Shown piece after piece: positions 1-9,918 of a stretch of 64,000 nucleotides of DNA (within the stretch, counting starts at the first letter, position 1; each line of letters begins with the position of its first letter). The stretch spans positions 91,815 through 155,814 of the forward strand of contig NZ_QJUO01000005.1 in NCBI RefSeq assembly GCF_004327335.1, in the 5' to 3' direction. Origin of the DNA: Stutzerimonas kirkiae (GTDB lineage Bacteria; Pseudomonadota; Gammaproteobacteria; Pseudomonadales; Pseudomonadaceae). The notes beneath the pieces are model-generated. The model was not told the origin of the DNA. It did no database searches and saw nothing but the letters and a program-made list of their open reading frames with translations. A program made the position numbers and the translations under genes.

Positions 1-57
1 GCCGGCAAGGCCTGTGGCCGCCGGATCGTCCGTCATTTCTTCATACAGTGCCTGTAT

Positions 58-1428
58 ATGCTGAAAAAGCTGTTCCAGTCCCTCCGGTCTCCCCTACGCC
101 GCTTCCCGCTCTCTCGCCTTACGCCCGCGATACTGTCCAGCCGGCAGCATTCCCTGAAACGCAGCGAGATCAGCCGCAACGCGGTCAATGTGGTGGAACG
201 CCTGCAGCAGGCGGGCTACCAGGCCTATGTGGTCGGCGGCTGCGTGCGCGACCTGCTCTTGCAGATGCCCCCCAAGGACTATGACGTCGCCACCAGCGCC
301 ACCCCCGAGCAGGTTCGTGCGCAATTTCGCAATGCCCGTGTGATCGGGCGCCGCTTCAAGCTGGTGCATGTGCATTTCGGGCGGGAAATCATCGAAGTCG
401 CCACCTTCCGTGCCAACCACCCGGAAGACGACGAGGACAGCCCACTGGCATCGCGCAACGAAAGCGGGCGCATCCTGCGCGACAATGTCTATGGCACCCT
501 GGAAGATGATGCCCAGCGCCGCGACTTCACCATCAATGCCCTGTACTACGATCCGAGTACCGAGCGTATTCTCGACCACACCCATGGCGTGCACGATATA
601 CGCAACCGCCAGGTGCGCCTGATCGGCACACCGAGGCAGCGCTACCAGGAAGACCCGGTGCGCATGCTGCGCGCGGTTCGCTTCGCCGCCAAGCTGGACT
701 TCGAGATCGAACCGCACAGCGCCGAACCCATCATCGAACTGGCCGACCTGCTGCTCGACGTTCCCGCCGCCCGCCTGTACGACGAAGTGCTCAAGCTGTT
801 CCTCGCCGGCAAGGCCGAGCAGACCTTCGACCTGCTGCTCGAACATGACCTGTTCGCACCGCTGTTCCCCGCCACCGCCGAGGCACTGGAGCACGACCCG
901 GACTACACCGACACGCTGGTCCGCAACGCACTGGCCAATACCGACCAGCGCATTGCCCAGGGCAAACCGGTGACCCCGGCCTTCCTGTTCGCCGCCCTCC
1001 TCTGGCCTGCCCTCCCGGCGCGCGCCCTGGAGCTGCAGGGACGAGGTATCGCGCCGATTCCCGCGATGCAGGAAGCCGCCCACGACATCATCTGGGAGCA
1101 GTGCCAGCGCATCGCCATTCCCAAGCGCTTCACCCTGCCCATGCGGGAAATCTGGGACATGCAGGAGCGCCTGCCACGGCGCCATGGGCGGCGCGCCGAC
1201 CAGTTGCTGGAAAACCCCAGGTTCCGTGCCGGCTACGACTTCCTGTTGCTGCGCGAAAGCGCCGGGGAGCGCACCGACGGCCTGGGCGACTGGTGGACCG
1301 ACTACCAGGAAGCCAGCGACAGCGAGCGCCGCGGCATGATCCGTGCGCTCAGCTCGCGCGAGGAAAGCAGCGCGGCGCCACGCAAGCGCAAACGCAGCGG
1401 ACGCCGCAAACGCACGGGCGAGCAGTGA
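58..1428 (+). CDS. pcnB: poly(A) polymerase I
   Basis: Class II nucleotidyltransferase-type poly(A) polymerase that adds 3' A-tails to RNA and so promotes its decay; 456 aa. The head domain is clear: GGCVRDLL at residues 60-67, the catalytic DYD carboxylates at 74-76, and RRDFTINA at 154-161. A basic tail (residues about 438-453, rich in K and R) is typical of PcnB rather than of CCA-adding enzyme. The chosen ATG gives the MLKKLFQS start known from Pseudomonas. Its stop overlaps the folK start by one base (TGATG), so the two are translationally coupled. In other pseudomonads cbrAB and the CrcZ RNA lie upstream; the window begins too late to show them. Confidence 0.96.
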   Translation: MLKKLFQSLRSPLRRFPLSRLTPAILSSRQHSLKRSEISRNAVNVVERLQQAGYQAYVVGGCVRDLLLQMPPKDYDVATSATPEQVRAQFRNARVIGRRFKLVHVHFGREIIEVATFRANHPEDDEDSPLASRNESGRILRDNVYGTLEDDAQRRDFTINALYYDPSTERILDHTHGVHDIRNRQVRLIGTPRQRYQEDPVRMLRAVRFAAKLDFEIEPHSAEPIIELADLLLDVPAARLYDEVLKLFLAGKAEQTFDLLLEHDLFAPLFPATAEALEHDPDYTDTLVRNALANTDQRIAQGKPVTPAFLFAALLWPALPARALELQGRGIAPIPAMQEAAHDIIWEQCQRIAIPKRFTLPMREIWDMQERLPRRHGRRADQLLENPRFRAGYDFLLLRESAGERTDGLGDWWTDYQEASDSERRGMIRALSSREESSAAPRKRKRSGRRKRTGEQ

Positions 1429-1928
1429 TGGAGCGGGTCTACATCGGCCTGGGCAGCAACCTGGCCACCCCGGTGGCACAGCTCGATGCCGCCTTGCAGG
1501 CACTGGACCGATTGCCACGTAGCCAGCGCGTCGCCACCTCGTCCTTCTATACCAGCGAACCCCTGGGACCCGCCGACCAGCCACGTTATGTCAACGCCGT
1601 CACCGCGCTCGACACCCATCTCGAACCGTTGCAACTGCTCGATGCGTTGCAAGCCATCGAGCAGGCCCAGGGCCGCGAACGCAAGGCCGAGCGCTGGGGG
1701 CCACGCACCCTGGACCTGGATATCCTGCTGTTCGGCAACCGACTGATCGACGAAGCGCGCCTGCAGGTACCGCACTATCATATGCAGGCCCGCCCCTTCG
1801 TACTCTACCCGCTGGCGGAAATAGCCCCCGAGCGGCTGTGCCTGGCGGACGGCCGTAAGCTCATCGACCTGCTCGCGGCCTGCGCGCCAGAAGGGCTGGA
1901 ACGCCTCGAGCGATCGACCACGGCCTGA
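1428..1928 (+). CDS. folK: 6-hydroxymethyl-dihydropterin pyrophosphokinase
   Basis: HPPK transfers pyrophosphate from ATP to 6-hydroxymethyl-7,8-dihydropterin, the step just before dihydropteroate synthase (folP, at 21764-22615 on the other strand). The protein has 166 aa. GLGSNL is at residues 7-12. The signature RWGPRTLDLDILLFG is at 89-103, with the Mg-binding aspartates D96 and D98. I chose the ATG overlapping the pcnB stop: the domain begins immediately with MERVYIGLGSN, and earlier in-frame ATGs lie inside pcnB and encode no HPPK sequence. Confidence 0.95.
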   Translation: MERVYIGLGSNLATPVAQLDAALQALDRLPRSQRVATSSFYTSEPLGPADQPRYVNAVTALDTHLEPLQLLDALQAIEQAQGRERKAERWGPRTLDLDILLFGNRLIDEARLQVPHYHMQARPFVLYPLAEIAPERLCLADGRKLIDLLAACAPEGLERLERSTTA

Positions 1929-1937
1929 GCGAAGCCC

Positions 1938-2001
1938 CCAGGACGAAAGGCCGGCTACCGCTATTCATCGCCCGGCCTCCAGCCTTCCAGCGCTTTTATC
2001 G
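1938..2001. repeat. truncated copy of dispersed element A
   Basis: The stretch after folK matches the inner half of element A (full copies at 31331-31493 and 49755-49919). It keeps the GGACGAAAG block, a degraded loop, and the block ending TTCCAGCGCTTTTATCG. It stops abruptly at the left end of element B (2002), and the missing half does not resume on the far side of element B. It is therefore a remnant rather than a simply interrupted copy. Confidence 0.6.
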
Positions 2002-2167
2002 CTAGTGTCACGACACGCATCAACTGTCGGCATGTGGTCAGCTCTCTGTGGGAAGGGCTAGGGTGCGCCGTGCGCACCTGGGACAGCGGTGCCGAGCACT
2101 CAGGTGCGCGCGGCGCACCCTGCACAAGGCTACCGTCCGCGACATTTGATCGTTGACGCGACACTAG
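2002..2167. mobile_element. element B, copy 1 (MITE-like, REP-like hairpins)
   Basis: A 166-bp unit bounded by CTAGTGTC and GACACTAG. Its imperfect terminal inverted repeats start AGTGTCACGACACG on the left and AGTGTCGCGTCAACG (reverse strand) on the right. Inside are two perfect 7-bp-arm hairpins, GGTGCGC-CGT-GCGCACC and GGTGCGC-GCG-GCGCACC, which are also inverted relative to each other. A second copy, roughly 85-90% identical by eye and in the opposite orientation, lies at 41304-41463. It has no coding capacity. It fills most of the folK-panB gap. Confidence 0.75.
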
Positions 2168-2198
2168 GGGCTGTTGGCGTTTCGTCGTGACATTCGGA

Positions 2199-2230
2199 TT
2201 GACTTGGCAGGCCGCCATCCGGACTATAAG
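2199..2230 (+). promoter_or_regulatory. possible sigma-70 promoter for panBCD
   Basis: TTGACT at 2199-2204 (or TTGGCA at 2204-2209) with TATAAG at 2225-2230. The spacers, 20 and 15 nt, are both off the 17-nt optimum, so the assignment is tentative. It is the best candidate between the end of element B and panB. The rest of 2231-2340 shows nothing recognisable. Confidence 0.35.
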
Positions 2231-2352
2231 CGCCCCTATCGGTGCCCCGAAAGGGGGCAGCGAATCCGTTCATGCAACGGCCCAACCGTGATCCACAAAG
2301 CCTGCCCGCCACCTCACACGAGCCAGCGGGCAGGACCAATGAGGACGGCACA

Positions 2353-3153
2353 ATGCCAGACGTAACCTTGACCACCCTGCAGGGCATGAAACGCACAGGC
2401 GAAAAAATCGCCATGCTCACCTGCTACGACGCGACCTTCGCCAGGACCGCCAGCGAAGCGGGTGTCGAAATGCTGCTGATCGGTGACTCCCTCGGCATGG
2501 TCCTGCAAGGTCACGACAGCACGCTGCCGGTCAGCGTGGCGGACATGGCCTACCACACGGCCAGCGTGAAGCGCGGCAACCGTGGCGCGATGATCGTCGC
2601 CGACATGCCGTTCATGGCCAACGCCACCCTCGAACAGACCCTGAACAACTCGGCCGAACTGATGCGCGCCGGCGCGCACATGGTCAAGCTGGAAGGCTCG
2701 GCCTGGCTGGCCGAGGCCGTCGGGCAACTGGCCGAGCGCGGCATCCCGGTCTGCGTGCACATGGGCCTGACCCCGCAGGCGGTCAACCTGTTCGGCGGCT
2801 ACAAGGTACAGGGCCGCCAGGAAGCCGCCGCGCGCCGGATGCTGGAAGATGCCCGGGCGCTGGAGGGGGCGGGCGCCGCCATGCTGCTGCTCGAATGCGT
2901 CCCCAGCGAACTGGCCACGCGTATCAGCAAGGCCGTGGCGATACCGGTGATCGGCATTGGCGCCGGCAGCGGCACCGACGGGCAGGTACTGGTCCTGCAT
3001 GACCTGCTCGGCCTCTCGCTCACTGGCCGTACCCCCAGGTTCGTGAAGAACTTCATGCAGGGACAGGCCGATATCCCGTCGGCCATCAACGCCTACGTCA
3101 AGGCCGTCAAGGCCGTCGAATTCCCAGCCGAGGAGCATGGTTTTTCCGCATGA
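2353..3153 (+). CDS. panB: 3-methyl-2-oxobutanoate hydroxymethyltransferase
   Basis: Ketopantoate hydroxymethyltransferase, first committed step of pantothenate synthesis: alpha-ketoisovalerate plus methylene-THF gives ketopantoate. It has 266 aa and a TIM-barrel fold. Mg ligands D45 (in IGDSLGM), D84 (in VADMPF) and E114 (in VKLEGS) are present, as is the catalytic-type E181 (LLLECVP), at the same numbers as in E. coli. I chose ATG 2353, preceded by GAGGA, over an in-frame ATG at 2242 whose extra 37 residues match nothing in the family. It overlaps panC by 4 nt (ATGA) and forms a panBC unit with panD just downstream. Confidence 0.96.
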   Translation: MPDVTLTTLQGMKRTGEKIAMLTCYDATFARTASEAGVEMLLIGDSLGMVLQGHDSTLPVSVADMAYHTASVKRGNRGAMIVADMPFMANATLEQTLNNSAELMRAGAHMVKLEGSAWLAEAVGQLAERGIPVCVHMGLTPQAVNLFGGYKVQGRQEAAARRMLEDARALEGAGAAMLLLECVPSELATRISKAVAIPVIGIGAGSGTDGQVLVLHDLLGLSLTGRTPRFVKNFMQGQADIPSAINAYVKAVKAVEFPAEEHGFSA

Positions 3154-4004
3154 ACATCGTCAAGACCGTTGCCGATCTGCGCGCCGCCGTGGCGCGCGCC
3201 CGCAGCGAAGGCAAGCGTATAGGCCTGGTGCCCACCATGGGCAACCTGCACGACGGGCATGTCACCCTGGTGAGAAAGGCCGCCCAGCACGCCGATTTCG
3301 TGGTTGCCAGCATCTTCGTCAATCCGCTGCAATTCGGTGCCAATGAAGACCTGGACAGCTACCCGCGCACCCTGGCGGCCGACCAGGCCAGGCTGGTCGA
3401 AGCCGGCTGCCAGTTGCTGTTCACCCCTGGCGTCGAGGACATGTACCCGAACGGCATGCAGCAGCAGACCCAGGTCAGGGTACCGGACGTTTCCGAGGGC
3501 CTGTGCGGCCAGAGCCGCCCCGGGCACTTCGATGGCGTCGCCACGGTCGTCAGCAAGCTGTTCAACATGGCACAGCCCGATATCGCCGTATTCGGCGAGA
3601 AGGACTTCCAGCAACTGGCGGTCATCCGCAAAATGGTCCGCGACCTGAACATACCCGTGCAGGTCATCGGCGAGCCCATCGTGCGCAATGCCGACGGCCT
3701 GGCGCTCTCCTCGCGCAATGGCTACCTGACCGCCGACGAACTGAAGGCTGCCCCACGCCTGCAGCAGACGCTGAAAACCCTGGCCAGCGCCATCGCGGAA
3801 GGCCGCCGCGACTACCCGGCCCTGCTCGACGAAGGCCGGGCCGCGCTGGGCGCCGCCGGCTTCCGTGCGGACTACCTGGAGATACGCGAAGCCACCACAC
3901 TGCACCCGGCAGATGAAAGCAGCAGCGACCTGGTGATCCTCGCCGCGGCCTACCTGGGCAAGACCCGCCTGATAGACAACCTGGCATTCAACCTGAGCAA
4001 CTGA
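3150..4004 (+). CDS. panC: pantothenate synthetase
   Basis: Pantoate-beta-alanine ligase, which uses ATP to join pantoate (from panB) to beta-alanine (made by panD); 284 aa. The adenylate-forming signature [10 protein letters not shown] is at residues 28-37, with H34 and H37 of the HIGH-like motif. Further on are SRPGHFDGV and FGEKDFQQL, both characteristic. The start overlaps the panB stop (ATGA), indicating coupled translation. Length and motif order are normal. Confidence 0.96.
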   Translation: MNIVKTVADLRAAVARARSEGKRIGLVPTMGNLHDGHVTLVRKAAQHADFVVASIFVNPLQFGANEDLDSYPRTLAADQARLVEAGCQLLFTPGVEDMYPNGMQQQTQVRVPDVSEGLCGQSRPGHFDGVATVVSKLFNMAQPDIAVFGEKDFQQLAVIRKMVRDLNIPVQVIGEPIVRNADGLALSSRNGYLTADELKAAPRLQQTLKTLASAIAEGRRDYPALLDEGRAALGAAGFRADYLEIREATTLHPADESSSDLVILAAAYLGKTRLIDNLAFNLSN

Positions 4005-4093
4005 AGCCGCCCACCTGCGACGCCCGATACCTTGCCGAGCATCCCTGGCATCGGGCAAACTCTGCGCCGTTTTCGCCCCCGGAGGACCCCGCC

Positions 4094-4474
4094 ATGCATG
4101 CGATCATGCTCAAGGCAAAACTGCACCGCGCCCTGGTCACCCACTCGGTACTCGACTACGAAGGCTCCTGCGCCATCGATGGCGAATGGCTGGACCTGGC
4201 TGGCATCCGTGAGTACGAACAGATCCAGATCTACAACGTCGATAATGGCGAACGCTTCACCACCTATGCCATTCGCGGCGAGCCGGGCTCGCGCATCATT
4301 TCTGTCAACGGTGCCGCGGCGCACAAGGCCGACAAGGGCCATCGCCTGATCATTTGCGCCTATGCCCACTACAGCGAGGCCGAACTGGCCAACATCAAGC
4401 CCCATGTACTCTACATGGCCGCCGACGGCGAACTGAGCCACACCAGCAACGCCATTCCGGTACAACTGGCCTGA
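4094..4474 (+). CDS. panD: aspartate 1-decarboxylase (pyruvoyl enzyme)
   Basis: Makes beta-alanine from aspartate for PanC. The 126-aa proenzyme cleaves itself between G24 and S25 in the sequence YEGSCAID, turning S25 into the pyruvoyl cofactor; both residues are present. K9 and Y58-type active-site positions lie in conserved surroundings. The gene follows panC after 89 bp with GGAGGA-like sequence before the ATG, and a rho-independent terminator follows the stop, so panBCD is a complete transcription unit. Confidence 0.96.
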   Translation: MHAIMLKAKLHRALVTHSVLDYEGSCAIDGEWLDLAGIREYEQIQIYNVDNGERFTTYAIRGEPGSRIISVNGAAAHKADKGHRLIICAYAHYSEAELANIKPHVLYMAADGELSHTSNAIPVQLA

Positions 4475-4479
4475 CCAAC

Positions 4480-4502
4480 AGCCCGATTCATCGGGCTTTT
4501 TA
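4480..4502 (+). terminator. rho-independent terminator of panBCD
   Basis: A perfect 8-bp stem (AGCCCGAT / ATCGGGCT) with a 2-nt loop is followed by a run of T. It starts six bases after the panD stop codon. Confidence 0.9.
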
Positions 4503-4615
4503 ATGCGGCAACCAGTACGATCGTCCGGTGGGTGCAGGGACGCGGTATCCCCGTATCAGCCAATGCAGTACGAAAGAAAGCGCCAACGACCGCATGCACA
4601 GGAAGCCCGTACGCG

Positions 4616-6283
4616 ATGAGCCACTACCAGCAGCCCCTCGATGTCACCACCCTGCCGTCCTGGCAAACTCTGCGCGAGCATCGCCAGATGATGCAGGGCT
4701 TCAACATGCGCGAAGCCTTCAAAGCCGATCCCCGGCGCTTCGAGATGTTCTCGACGGGCAGTTGCGGCCTGTTCCTCGACTATTCGAAGAACCTGATCAC
4801 CTCCCGCACGCGTGACCTGCTGGTCGAACTGGCACGCGAGGCGGGCGTGGAGCAGGCGGCGCGGGCGATGTTCAACGGCGAGCCGGTCAATGCCTCGGAG
4901 CGCCGCCCCGCGCTGCACACGGCCCTGCGCCGGCCCATGGGCGACAGCCTGATCGTCGACGGGCGCAACCTCATGCGCGATGTGCACGGCGCGCTGGCGC
5001 AGATGACCGATATCGTCGGGCGCATCCACAACCACCTCTGGCGCGGCTACAACGACAAGCCGATCACCGACGTGGTCAACATCGGCATCGGCGGCTCCTT
5101 CCTCGGCCCGCAACTGGTCTCCGAAGCGCTGCTGCCCTTCACCCAGCAGTCGGGGGTGCGCTGCCATTACCTGGCCAATATCGATGGCAGCGAATTCCGC
5201 GAAGTGATGGCCAACCTGGACGCGCAAACCACGCTGTTCATCGTTTCCAGCAAGTCCTTCGGCACCCTGGAAACCCTCAAGAACGCCCAGGCGGCGCGCA
5301 GTTGGTACCTGTCGCGCGGCGGCAGCGAGGAACGGCTCTATCGTCATTTCATCGCCGTGACCAGCAACGCCCAGGCCGCCATCGATTTCGGCATCCTGGA
5401 AAAGAACATCTTCCCGATGTGGGACTGGGTCGGTGGCCGCTACTCGCTGTGGTCGGCGATCGGCCTGCCGATCGCCCTGGCCATCGGCATGTCCAACTTC
5501 AAGGACCTGCTCTCGGGCGCCTATGCCATGGACCAGCACTTCCTCCACCAGCCCTTCGAAAGCAACATGCCGGTGCTGCTGGCGCTGCTCGGTATCTGGT
5601 ATCACAACTTCTGGGGCGCAGAGAGCTATGCCTTCCTGCCCTACGACCACCACCTGAGAAACTTCGTCAAACACCTGCAGCAGATGGACATGGAGTCCAA
5701 CGGCAAGAGCGTGCGCCAGGATGGCAGTGCGGTATCCGTCGGCACCGGCCCGGTGATCTGGGGCGGCGTCGGCTGCAATGGCCAGCACGCCTACCACCAG
5801 TTGCTGCACCAGGGCACGCCGCTGATCCCGGCGGACTTCATCGTGCCGGTGGTCAATCACAATCCGGTCGCCGACCACCACGAATGGCTATACGCCAACT
5901 GCCTGTCGCAAAGCCAGGCGCTGATGCTCGGCAAGACCCGCGAAGAAGTGGAAACCGAACTGCGCGACGGCGGCATGGACGAGCAGGCTATCCAGCGCCT
6001 GGCGCCGCACAAGGTGGTCCCCGGCAACCGGCCGAGCAACACCCTGGTCATGGAAAGCCTCAGCCCCGCCCGGCTCGGTTCGCTGATCGCGTTGTACGAA
6101 CACAAGGTCTTCGTGCAGAGCGTGATCTGGGGCATCAACGCCTTCGACCAATGGGGCGTCGAACTGGGCAAGGACCTGGGCAAGGCGGTCTACCAGCGCC
6201 TGACCCGCTACGAAAACGATAACGCGGAAGATGCCTCGACCCAGGGGCTGATCGACTATTTCCGTGGTCGCCACCGCGGCTAA
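4616..6283 (+). CDS. pgi: glucose-6-phosphate isomerase
   Basis: Interconverts glucose-6-phosphate and fructose-6-phosphate; 555 aa. Both PGI signatures are present: [13 protein letters not shown] in the middle, and [18 protein letters not shown] near the C-terminus with the catalytic-region lysine. [10 protein letters not shown] (phosphate binding) and [11 protein letters not shown] are also typical. ATG 4616 (MSHYQQPLD) follows an AGGAAG ribosome-binding site. The reading frame is open back to 4532, but those 28 residues are not family sequence. It lies beyond the panD terminator and so has its own promoter, which I could not pin down. Confidence 0.96.
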   Translation: MSHYQQPLDVTTLPSWQTLREHRQMMQGFNMREAFKADPRRFEMFSTGSCGLFLDYSKNLITSRTRDLLVELAREAGVEQAARAMFNGEPVNASERRPALHTALRRPMGDSLIVDGRNLMRDVHGALAQMTDIVGRIHNHLWRGYNDKPITDVVNIGIGGSFLGPQLVSEALLPFTQQSGVRCHYLANIDGSEFREVMANLDAQTTLFIVSSKSFGTLETLKNAQAARSWYLSRGGSEERLYRHFIAVTSNAQAAIDFGILEKNIFPMWDWVGGRYSLWSAIGLPIALAIGMSNFKDLLSGAYAMDQHFLHQPFESNMPVLLALLGIWYHNFWGAESYAFLPYDHHLRNFVKHLQQMDMESNGKSVRQDGSAVSVGTGPVIWGGVGCNGQHAYHQLLHQGTPLIPADFIVPVVNHNPVADHHEWLYANCLSQSQALMLGKTREEVETELRDGGMDEQAIQRLAPHKVVPGNRPSNTLVMESLSPARLGSLIALYEHKVFVQSVIWGINAFDQWGVELGKDLGKAVYQRLTRYENDNAEDASTQGLIDYFRGRHRG

Positions 6284-6432
6284 CGGATCCCCAGCGCCCC
6301 CCGTCGAGGCGCCCGAGCAGATGTCCGCCCGAAACCGAAGCGCCGGGCGACTGTCCTACATGCCATACTTCGGCGACAATCAAGGCCATGCCACCGGCCG
6401 CAGGTGCCCCAACCAGTAAGGAGCTGGACCCC

Positions 6433-9315
6433 ATGCCAAAAGGAATCAGACGCGCCCTCACCGCCCTGGCAACCTTCTTCCTTCTCTATGGCCTGCTGGG
6501 GTTCCTGATCATCCCCGGCGTGGGCCAGCGCATCGCCAACCAGCAACTGTCCATCTACAGCCGGGTGCCGGCGCAACTCGAGCGTATCGAGTTCAATCCA
6601 TTCAGCCTGGAACTGACCCTGTTCAACCTGCGCCTGGGGCAGCCGGACGACGAGCAGGTGGCCTTCCAGCGCCTGTATGCCAACCTCGACTGGAGCAGCC
6701 TCTGGCGGCAACGACTGCAACTGAGCGAAGTGCAACTGGAGCAGCCGCGGGTCTTGGTACAGCTCGACCCGGAGGGAAATCTCAATCTGGCGCAACTGCT
6801 GCAATTGCCCGAAAGCACCGACGAAGCGCCCGCCACGGAAGACCAGGGCCTGTTCCCGTTGCTGATCGAGCGCCTCGGCCTGAACGCCGGCAGCTTGCGC
6901 ATACAGGACCAGCGCCCCGGCGAAAGCGTCGACCTGAGCTACCAGGACCTGGATATCGTCCTGCACGATCTCTCCACGCTACCCGAACATAACGGCCAGG
7001 CGCGCCTGAGCGCGACGGACGCCAGTGGCGGCAGGATCGACTGGGAAGGCCAACTGAGCCTGTCGCCGCTCGCCTCGAACGGGCACCTGAGCGTCAGCCA
7101 GGTGGCCCTGCGGCAATTCTGGCCGTATGTGCGCGATGCCGTACCGCTCAGCCTGCAAGAAGGTGTTGCACAACTCAGCAGCGACTACAGCTTCTCCCTC
7201 GCCGAGGAACTCGAGCTGAAGCTGGAGAATATCGCCATCGCCCTGGCGCCACTGGCCATCGACACGGACCAGGGGCGCCCGCTGCTGCGCCTGGAGAACC
7301 TCGAACTGACCGATGGCAGCCTCGACCTGGGCAAACGGCAACTGGTCATTGGCACCCTGCGCAGCAGCAAGCTGGAAACCTGGGCCTCCCGCGAGGCCGA
7401 TGGCCAGTTGGACTGGCAGAAGCTGCTGGCCAGCCCCACGGCGCCGGCGGCAGAAGCGCAGCCCGCCACCGAGCAGGCCGGGCCGCCCTGGCAGGTTCTG
7501 TTGCATGATGCGCAACTGCGCGGCTACCAGGTCCACCTGAGCGACCGGCAACCCCAACGCAAGGTGGAGCTGCTGATCGGGCCGCTGGATCTCGACCTGC
7601 AGGCCTTCGACAGCCTGGGGACTTCGCCCTTCCGGCTCAAGCTCGATAGCGGCATCGGCAAACAGGGCAAGCTGCAACTCCAGGGGCAGGCGCAACTGCA
7701 GCCGATCAGCGGCACCTTCGCGGTAACCAGCACGGATATCGACCTGCGTATCGCCCAGGCTTATCTCGAGCCCTTCATCCGCCTCGAACTGCGCAGCGGC
7801 CTGCTGGCAAGCGCACTGGACATCGACCTGCAGAGCGTCGAACCGCTGGCGTTCAGGGTCAGCGGCAGTGCCGATGTCCGGCAGTTGCATACCCTGGACA
7901 CCCTGAAGAACCGTGACTTCCTCAAATGGCAGCACCTGCAACTGACAGGGCTGGACTACCGTCATGAAGAATTGCTGAGCATCGGTAGCGTGAAGCTGGC
8001 CCAACCCTATGCCCGCTTCGTGGTCAACGAAGACCTGACGACCAATATCAACGAACTGCTGATCAGCCAGGGCGGCTCCGCGCAAGCCAGCCCGGACAGT
8101 GCCGCCAGCAAGCCCCTGGGCATCCATATCGGTGAAATCACCCTGGCCGACGGCTCGGCCAACTTCGCCGACTTCAGCCTGCCACAGCCATTCGCCACCG
8201 CCATTCAGCAACTCTCGGGGCGAATCGGCACCATCGACAATCGCCAGAGCAAGCCGGCCAGCGTATCCATCGAGGGCAAGGTCGATCGCTATGCGCCGGT
8301 CAGCATCGAGGGCAGCCTGACGCCCTTCGACCCATTGCAGAGCCTGGATATAGCCACTCGCTTCAAGCAGGTGGAACTGACCACACTGACGCCCTACTCC
8401 GGCAAGTTCGCCGGCTATCGCATTCGTAAGGGGCGACTGGATCTCGACCTGCACTACCGGATCCAGGGCCGACAACTGAATGCCGAGAACAAGGTGGTGC
8501 TGGAGCAACTGCAACTGGGGGAAAAAGTCGACAGCCCCAACGCGGTGGACCTACCGGTCAAACTGGCGATAGCCCTGCTCAAGGACACCAAGGGCACCAT
8601 CTCCCTGGAACTGCCGATTCGTGGCAACCTCGACGACCCTCAGTTCAGCGTCATGCCGATCGTCTGGCAGACCCTGCGCAACCTGGTACTGCGCGCGGTA
8701 CAGGCGCCCTTCAAGCTCATCGGCGGGCTGGTCGCCGGCGACCATGGCGACCTCAGCCAGGTACTGTTCGCCCCCGGCAGCAGCGAACTGGATGGCAATG
8801 CCAGGAAATCCCTGGACGCCCTGGCCAAGGGCCTGCAACAGCGCCCGGCCCTGCGCCTGGAAGTCGAAGGCATGAGCGCGGCCGGCAGCGATGGCCCGCT
8901 GATCGCCGAACAGCGCCTGGAGCGCGAATACCGCAGCACCCTCTACAAGATGCTGCAGCGTCGTGGCGACGAAGTACCCGCCGATGCCGAGCAGTTGCAG
9001 CTCGACGACAGCGACCGGGCCGCGTTGCTGGAAGGCATCTATCGCAGCCGCCTCAAACAGCAGCCGCCAGCGCAATGGCAGGAGCTGGCCCGTGACGAGC
9101 GCACAGCGCGGATGAAGCAGGCGGTGATCGACTCCTGGAGCGGCAACAATGCGCTGCTGAGGCGCCTGAGCCAGGAACGCTCGGCCAATATCAAGGCTTA
9201 CCTGGTCGACCAGGGCGGCCTGCAGGACCAACGCGTCTATCTGCTGGACAGCGCCCTGACCGAGGCCCGGGAAGACGGCCAGGTCGCCACGGCGCTGCAC
9301 CTCGACAGCGAATGA
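6433..9315 (+). CDS. DUF748 (AsmA-like) envelope protein
   Basis: A 960-aa protein with one N-terminal membrane anchor (residues about 8-28). A long repetitive beta-rich region follows, in which DUF748/AsmA-like blocks recur. The C-terminal section resembles an OmpA-type peptidoglycan-associated domain (FAPGSSELDGNARKSLDAL, about residues 779-797). AsmA/DUF748 proteins span the periplasm and are linked to lipid transport and outer-membrane integrity in general; no specific role can be assigned here. ATG 6433 has AAGGAG ten bases upstream. The pgi-DUF748-BON order is the usual Pseudomonas arrangement. No terminator for this strand is evident. Confidence 0.85.
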   Translation: MPKGIRRALTALATFFLLYGLLGFLIIPGVGQRIANQQLSIYSRVPAQLERIEFNPFSLELTLFNLRLGQPDDEQVAFQRLYANLDWSSLWRQRLQLSEVQLEQPRVLVQLDPEGNLNLAQLLQLPESTDEAPATEDQGLFPLLIERLGLNAGSLRIQDQRPGESVDLSYQDLDIVLHDLSTLPEHNGQARLSATDASGGRIDWEGQLSLSPLASNGHLSVSQVALRQFWPYVRDAVPLSLQEGVAQLSSDYSFSLAEELELKLENIAIALAPLAIDTDQGRPLLRLENLELTDGSLDLGKRQLVIGTLRSSKLETWASREADGQLDWQKLLASPTAPAAEAQPATEQAGPPWQVLLHDAQLRGYQVHLSDRQPQRKVELLIGPLDLDLQAFDSLGTSPFRLKLDSGIGKQGKLQLQGQAQLQPISGTFAVTSTDIDLRIAQAYLEPFIRLELRSGLLASALDIDLQSVEPLAFRVSGSADVRQLHTLDTLKNRDFLKWQHLQLTGLDYRHEELLSIGSVKLAQPYARFVVNEDLTTNINELLISQGGSAQASPDSAASKPLGIHIGEITLADGSANFADFSLPQPFATAIQQLSGRIGTIDNRQSKPASVSIEGKVDRYAPVSIEGSLTPFDPLQSLDIATRFKQVELTTLTPYSGKFAGYRIRKGRLDLDLHYRIQGRQLNAENKVVLEQLQLGEKVDSPNAVDLPVKLAIALLKDTKGTISLELPIRGNLDDPQFSVMPIVWQTLRNLVLRAVQAPFKLIGGLVAGDHGDLSQVLFAPGSSELDGNARKSLDALAKGLQQRPALRLEVEGMSAAGSDGPLIAEQRLEREYRSTLYKMLQRRGDEVPADAEQLQLDDSDRAALLEGIYRSRLKQQPPAQWQELARDERTARMKQAVIDSWSGNNALLRRLSQERSANIKAYLVDQGGLQDQRVYLLDSALTEAREDGQVATALHLDSE

Positions 9316-9464
9316 TATCCGGCGCCAGTGTCGCCTTGACGATCGACTGGCGCGAAGTAGAACGACGGATTTGCGCAAGGTGCGCCGCTTGCGCCCTATT
9401 TGCGCCCTATGGAGACTCCGCTTGTGGCTCGTGGCTTGCGGCTGTTTCTTACCGGCTGCGCATA

Positions 9465-9494
9465 GAAAAAACCCCATGCCGAAGGCATGGGGTT
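9465..9494 (-). terminator. terminator of the BON-domain gene
   Basis: Read on the - strand: CCCCATGCC-TTCG-GGCATGGGG followed by TTTTTT. It is a strong GC stem with a stable TTCG tetraloop, 18 bases after the BON gene stop. It may also stop read-through from the DUF748 gene. Confidence 0.9.
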
Positions 9495-9511
9495 TGCCTG
9501 ACCCGATGTAA

Positions 9512-9886
9512 TTACTCGACGGCTTTCAGGCCATCGGCAGCGACATCGCGCACGCCCTTGATCTCTTTGGTCTTCTCGATGGCCAGCTTGCGCTCGGCCT
9601 CGCTGGCCACGGTGCCGGACAGCGAAACGATGCCGTCCTTGGTCTCGACCTTGATATCGGTGCCCGAGGTCGCACTGTCAGCCAGCAGCGACGACTTGAC
9701 CTTGGTGGTGATCCAGGTATCCGAAACGACTTCGCCAGCCTTGTGGGCCTTCTCGTTGGCCTTGTGCATGACCTCCTCGGACTTGCTCTGCTCTTCATGA
9801 TGCTCAGCCAGTGCAACACCTGCCAGTGGCAAGCTCATTACGGCAACGATGGCGGCAGCTGTCAGAGGTTTCTTGACGTTGTACAT
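9512..9886 (-). CDS. periplasmic BON-domain protein (OsmY-like)
   Basis: A 124-aa exported protein. Its signal peptide is residues 1-24, with likely cleavage after GVALA. A lysine/glutamate-rich helical linker follows (about 25-55), then one BON domain (about 57-124) with TTKVKSSLLAD, VETKDGIVSLSGTV and GVRDVAAD. BON domains bind phospholipid or membrane and occur in OsmY-type stress proteins. The start at 9886 has AGGAG six bases upstream; an in-frame ATG 21 bases earlier lies before that site and is rejected. A near-consensus sigma-54 promoter lies about 65 bp upstream. Confidence 0.85.
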   Translation of the reverse strand: MYNVKKPLTAAAIVAVMSLPLAGVALAEHHEEQSKSEEVMHKANEKAHKAGEVVSDTWITTKVKSSLLADSATSGTDIKVETKDGIVSLSGTVASEAERKLAIEKTKEIKGVRDVAADGLKAVE

Positions 9887-9918
9887 GGTGGCACTCCTGT
9901 TCTTCATGGTTTCTGCAA

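Noticed and set aside
1..57. Possible end of the CrcZ small RNA or of cbrB upstream of pcnB
   Set aside because: The 57 bases show neither a terminator nor AACAACAA-type motifs; too little sequence to call.
94..1584. A 496-codon open frame on the - strand opposite pcnB-folK
   Set aside because: Overlaps two well-supported genes; no ribosome-binding site or domain.
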